Assembly (NCBI GenBank): GCA_018882725.1
Contig: VERK01000129.1
Span: 1-6,513, forward strand
Reading direction: 5' to 3'
Length of the DNA stretch: 6,513 bases
From: Actinomycetota bacterium
GTDB taxonomy: Bacteria > Actinomycetota > Acidimicrobiia > Acidimicrobiales > Ilumatobacteraceae
Positions 5,457-6,513 of this stretch are shown piece after piece. Numbering within the stretch: the first letter of the stretch is position 1; each line of letters begins with the position of its first letter. Under the pieces are notes generated by a model that was given only the letters and a program-made list of their open reading frames with translations, was not told the origin of the DNA and made no database searches. Made by a program: the position numbers and the translations under genes.

Positions 5457-6445
5457 TTGTTCGAGGCGTCGGCGTCCGACTGACGACGCGACTGTGCGCC
5501 GTTGCCACCCGACTCACTCGGCGTCTTCTTACGCGTGGTCTTCGGTGCGTTCGACTTCGCCTTGTCGGATTCGCGAGCCATCTCGTCGTCGACCGTGTTA
5601 CTGCCACGCGTGATGGAGTCGAGCAACTCGATGAACCCGCGCGCGCCGTTGGCGTAGAAGTCGGCGCCGATCTCGCGGGCGTGATCGGGTCCGCTGATGG
5701 CCGATCCACCGAGGACCACCGGCACTTCGTCGCCGATCGCACGACGCAGCGTGCGCACCACGTCGATCGCGCCTTCGACCGACTCGGTGGTGGTCACGCT
5801 CACACCCACCGCGGTGAGGTTGTTGATCTTGGACGCGGCGTGCACGAACGAGTTGGCCGGCGTGTCGGCGCCGAGATCGAACACGTCGTACCCCTCAAGA
5901 CGCAGGAGGTCGCCGAGCATGGCGAGTGCCAACGCGTGACGTTCACCCGACGGGCCGCCGATGAGCACTTCACCGCGGCGACGACCGCGGCGCACGAAGC
6001 GCGGGCTCATCTGACCCACGAGTCGTGTGGCGATAGCCGTGGCTTGGTGTTCGATCGCAATGTCGATCTCGCCGCGCGACCACTCGTCGCCGATGCGCGC
6101 CATCGCCGGTGCGAGGATCTCGAGATACACGGTGCCGATTTCGCCGCCGGCGTCGATCGCGCGTTGAAGAACTCCCCACGCTCCGCCGGCATCGGCGTTC
6201 ACGAGGCACGCGTGCAATTCGTTCACGTAGTCGCCGGTACGACGGGAATCTTCTCCGGTGCGCGGACGTTCTTTGCGTTCGTTGAGACGTTGACGGAATT
6301 CGTCGATCGCTTGCGGCGAGACCTGCCACACGCCCTTCACGCGGGTGGCGGCCAACTTGCCTTGGCGCACGTAGCGGTAAGCAGTCATGTAATGGACGCC
6401 GAGCCGCTCAGCGGCTTCTTCCAGCGTCAAGAACTCGGTGCTCAC
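5453..6445 (-). CDS. HTH and cobalamin-binding regulator, CarH/LitR-like candidate B12 photoreceptor
   Basis: This 330-residue protein has three parts and a tail. Residues 4-52 are an excisionase/MerR-like helix-turn-helix (LTLEEAAERLGVHYMTAYRYVRQGKL, then VKGVWQVSPQAIDEF). Residues about 72-150 are a helical B12 cap domain containing W122-x9-E132-H133, the Wx9EH motif of CarH-type AdoCbl photoreceptors. Residues about 158-280 are a Rossmann-type B12-binding domain: GPSGERH puts Glu168 and the candidate lower-ligand His170 in an ExH motif, followed by LRLEGYDVFDLGADTP, GVSVTT (216-218 matching the SxL position) and VLGGSAI (GG at 246-247). The motif is ExHxxA rather than ExHxxG. The tail (about 282-330) is charged, Ser/Lys/Asn-rich and probably disordered. 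In the known family, dark AdoCbl-bound protein represses and light releases it, often over carotenoid genes; that role here is inferred. The start is GTG at 6445, with TAGCCT 7 nt upstream and no Shine-Dalgarno, so probably leaderless. The first HTH residues begin right after the start. Confidence 0.87.
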   Translation of the reverse strand: MSTEFLTLEEAAERLGVHYMTAYRYVRQGKLAATRVKGVWQVSPQAIDEFRQRLNERKERPRTGEDSRRTGDYVNELHACLVNADAGGAWGVLQRAIDAGGEIGTVYLEILAPAMARIGDEWSRGEIDIAIEHQATAIATRLVGQMSPRFVRRGRRRGEVLIGGPSGERHALALAMLGDLLRLEGYDVFDLGADTPANSFVHAASKINNLTAVGVSVTTTESVEGAIDVVRTLRRAIGDEVPVVLGGSAISGPDHAREIGADFYANGARGFIELLDSITRGSNTVDDEMARESDKAKSNAPKTTRKKTPSESGGNGAQSRRQSDADASNN

Positions 6446-6452
6446 GGGCGAC

Positions 6453-6458
6453 AGGCTA
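6453..6458 (-). promoter_or_regulatory. Likely -10 element (TAGCCT) of the B12-binding regulator
   Basis: TAGCCT on the minus strand fits TANNNT and is separated from the GTG start by exactly 7 nt, the same arrangement as before imuA'. It sits in a locally AT-rich patch (about 6456-6470) that contrasts with the GC-rich surroundings. No convincing -35 is seen. The remaining upstream bases to 6513 hold no recognisable operator or gene. Confidence 0.5.
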
Positions 6459-6513
6459 AAGAAAATTCAACGTCGAAGGAGGGTTGTGCTCACTCGGAAA
6501 CCAAGTTACAGAG

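Noticed and set aside
1..6513. Mobile element, CRISPR array or toxin-antitoxin cassette
   Set aside because: No transposase or integrase, no regularly spaced repeats, no small gene pair, and uniform GC-rich coding with housekeeping-like genes.

Overview
This is a GC-rich window that is almost fully coding. It reads as chromosome of an actinobacterium. The support is an actinobacterial-type LexA box (TCGAAC-N4-GTTCGA), an ImuA'-ImuB pair of the mycobacterial kind, and two apparently leaderless genes with a TANNNT hexamer exactly 7 nt before the start codon. The codon style (many TCG, GTG and CGx codons) would fit the Acidimicrobiia, but that placement is a guess. I see no mobile element, CRISPR array, tRNA or rRNA.

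Layout. Positions 1-1129 (-) hold a Cys/Met-metabolism PLP enzyme that runs off the left edge and lacks only its extreme C-terminus. Positions 1130-1281 are a divergent intergenic region with three operator-like repeats. Positions 1282-2067 (+) encode an OmpR/PhoB-type winged-helix regulator whose receiver keeps the phospho-acceptor Asp but has lost most of the other switch residues. Three bases later, positions 2071-4417 (-) hold imuA'-imuB, an operon read leftward with one base between the genes and a perfect LexA box at 4431-4446 just before imuA'. Positions 4418-4553 are a second divergent intergenic region. Positions 4554-5456 (+) encode a short-chain dehydrogenase. It overlaps the tail of the last gene, 5453-6445 (-), tail to tail through a shared CTAG. 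That last gene encodes a DNA-binding regulator with an excisionase-like HTH and a cobalamin-binding sensor region resembling CarH/LitR photoreceptors. Positions 6446-6513 are its promoter region.

How the genes fit together. The only clear functional unit is imuA'-imuB, the accessory part of the SOS-induced translesion synthesis (mutasome) machinery; its polymerase partner DnaE2 is not in this window. The B12-dependent regulator and the pseudo-receiver regulator are the two most interesting single genes. I see no evidence that the six genes form one new system. The PLP enzyme and the SDR look like ordinary metabolic neighbours.
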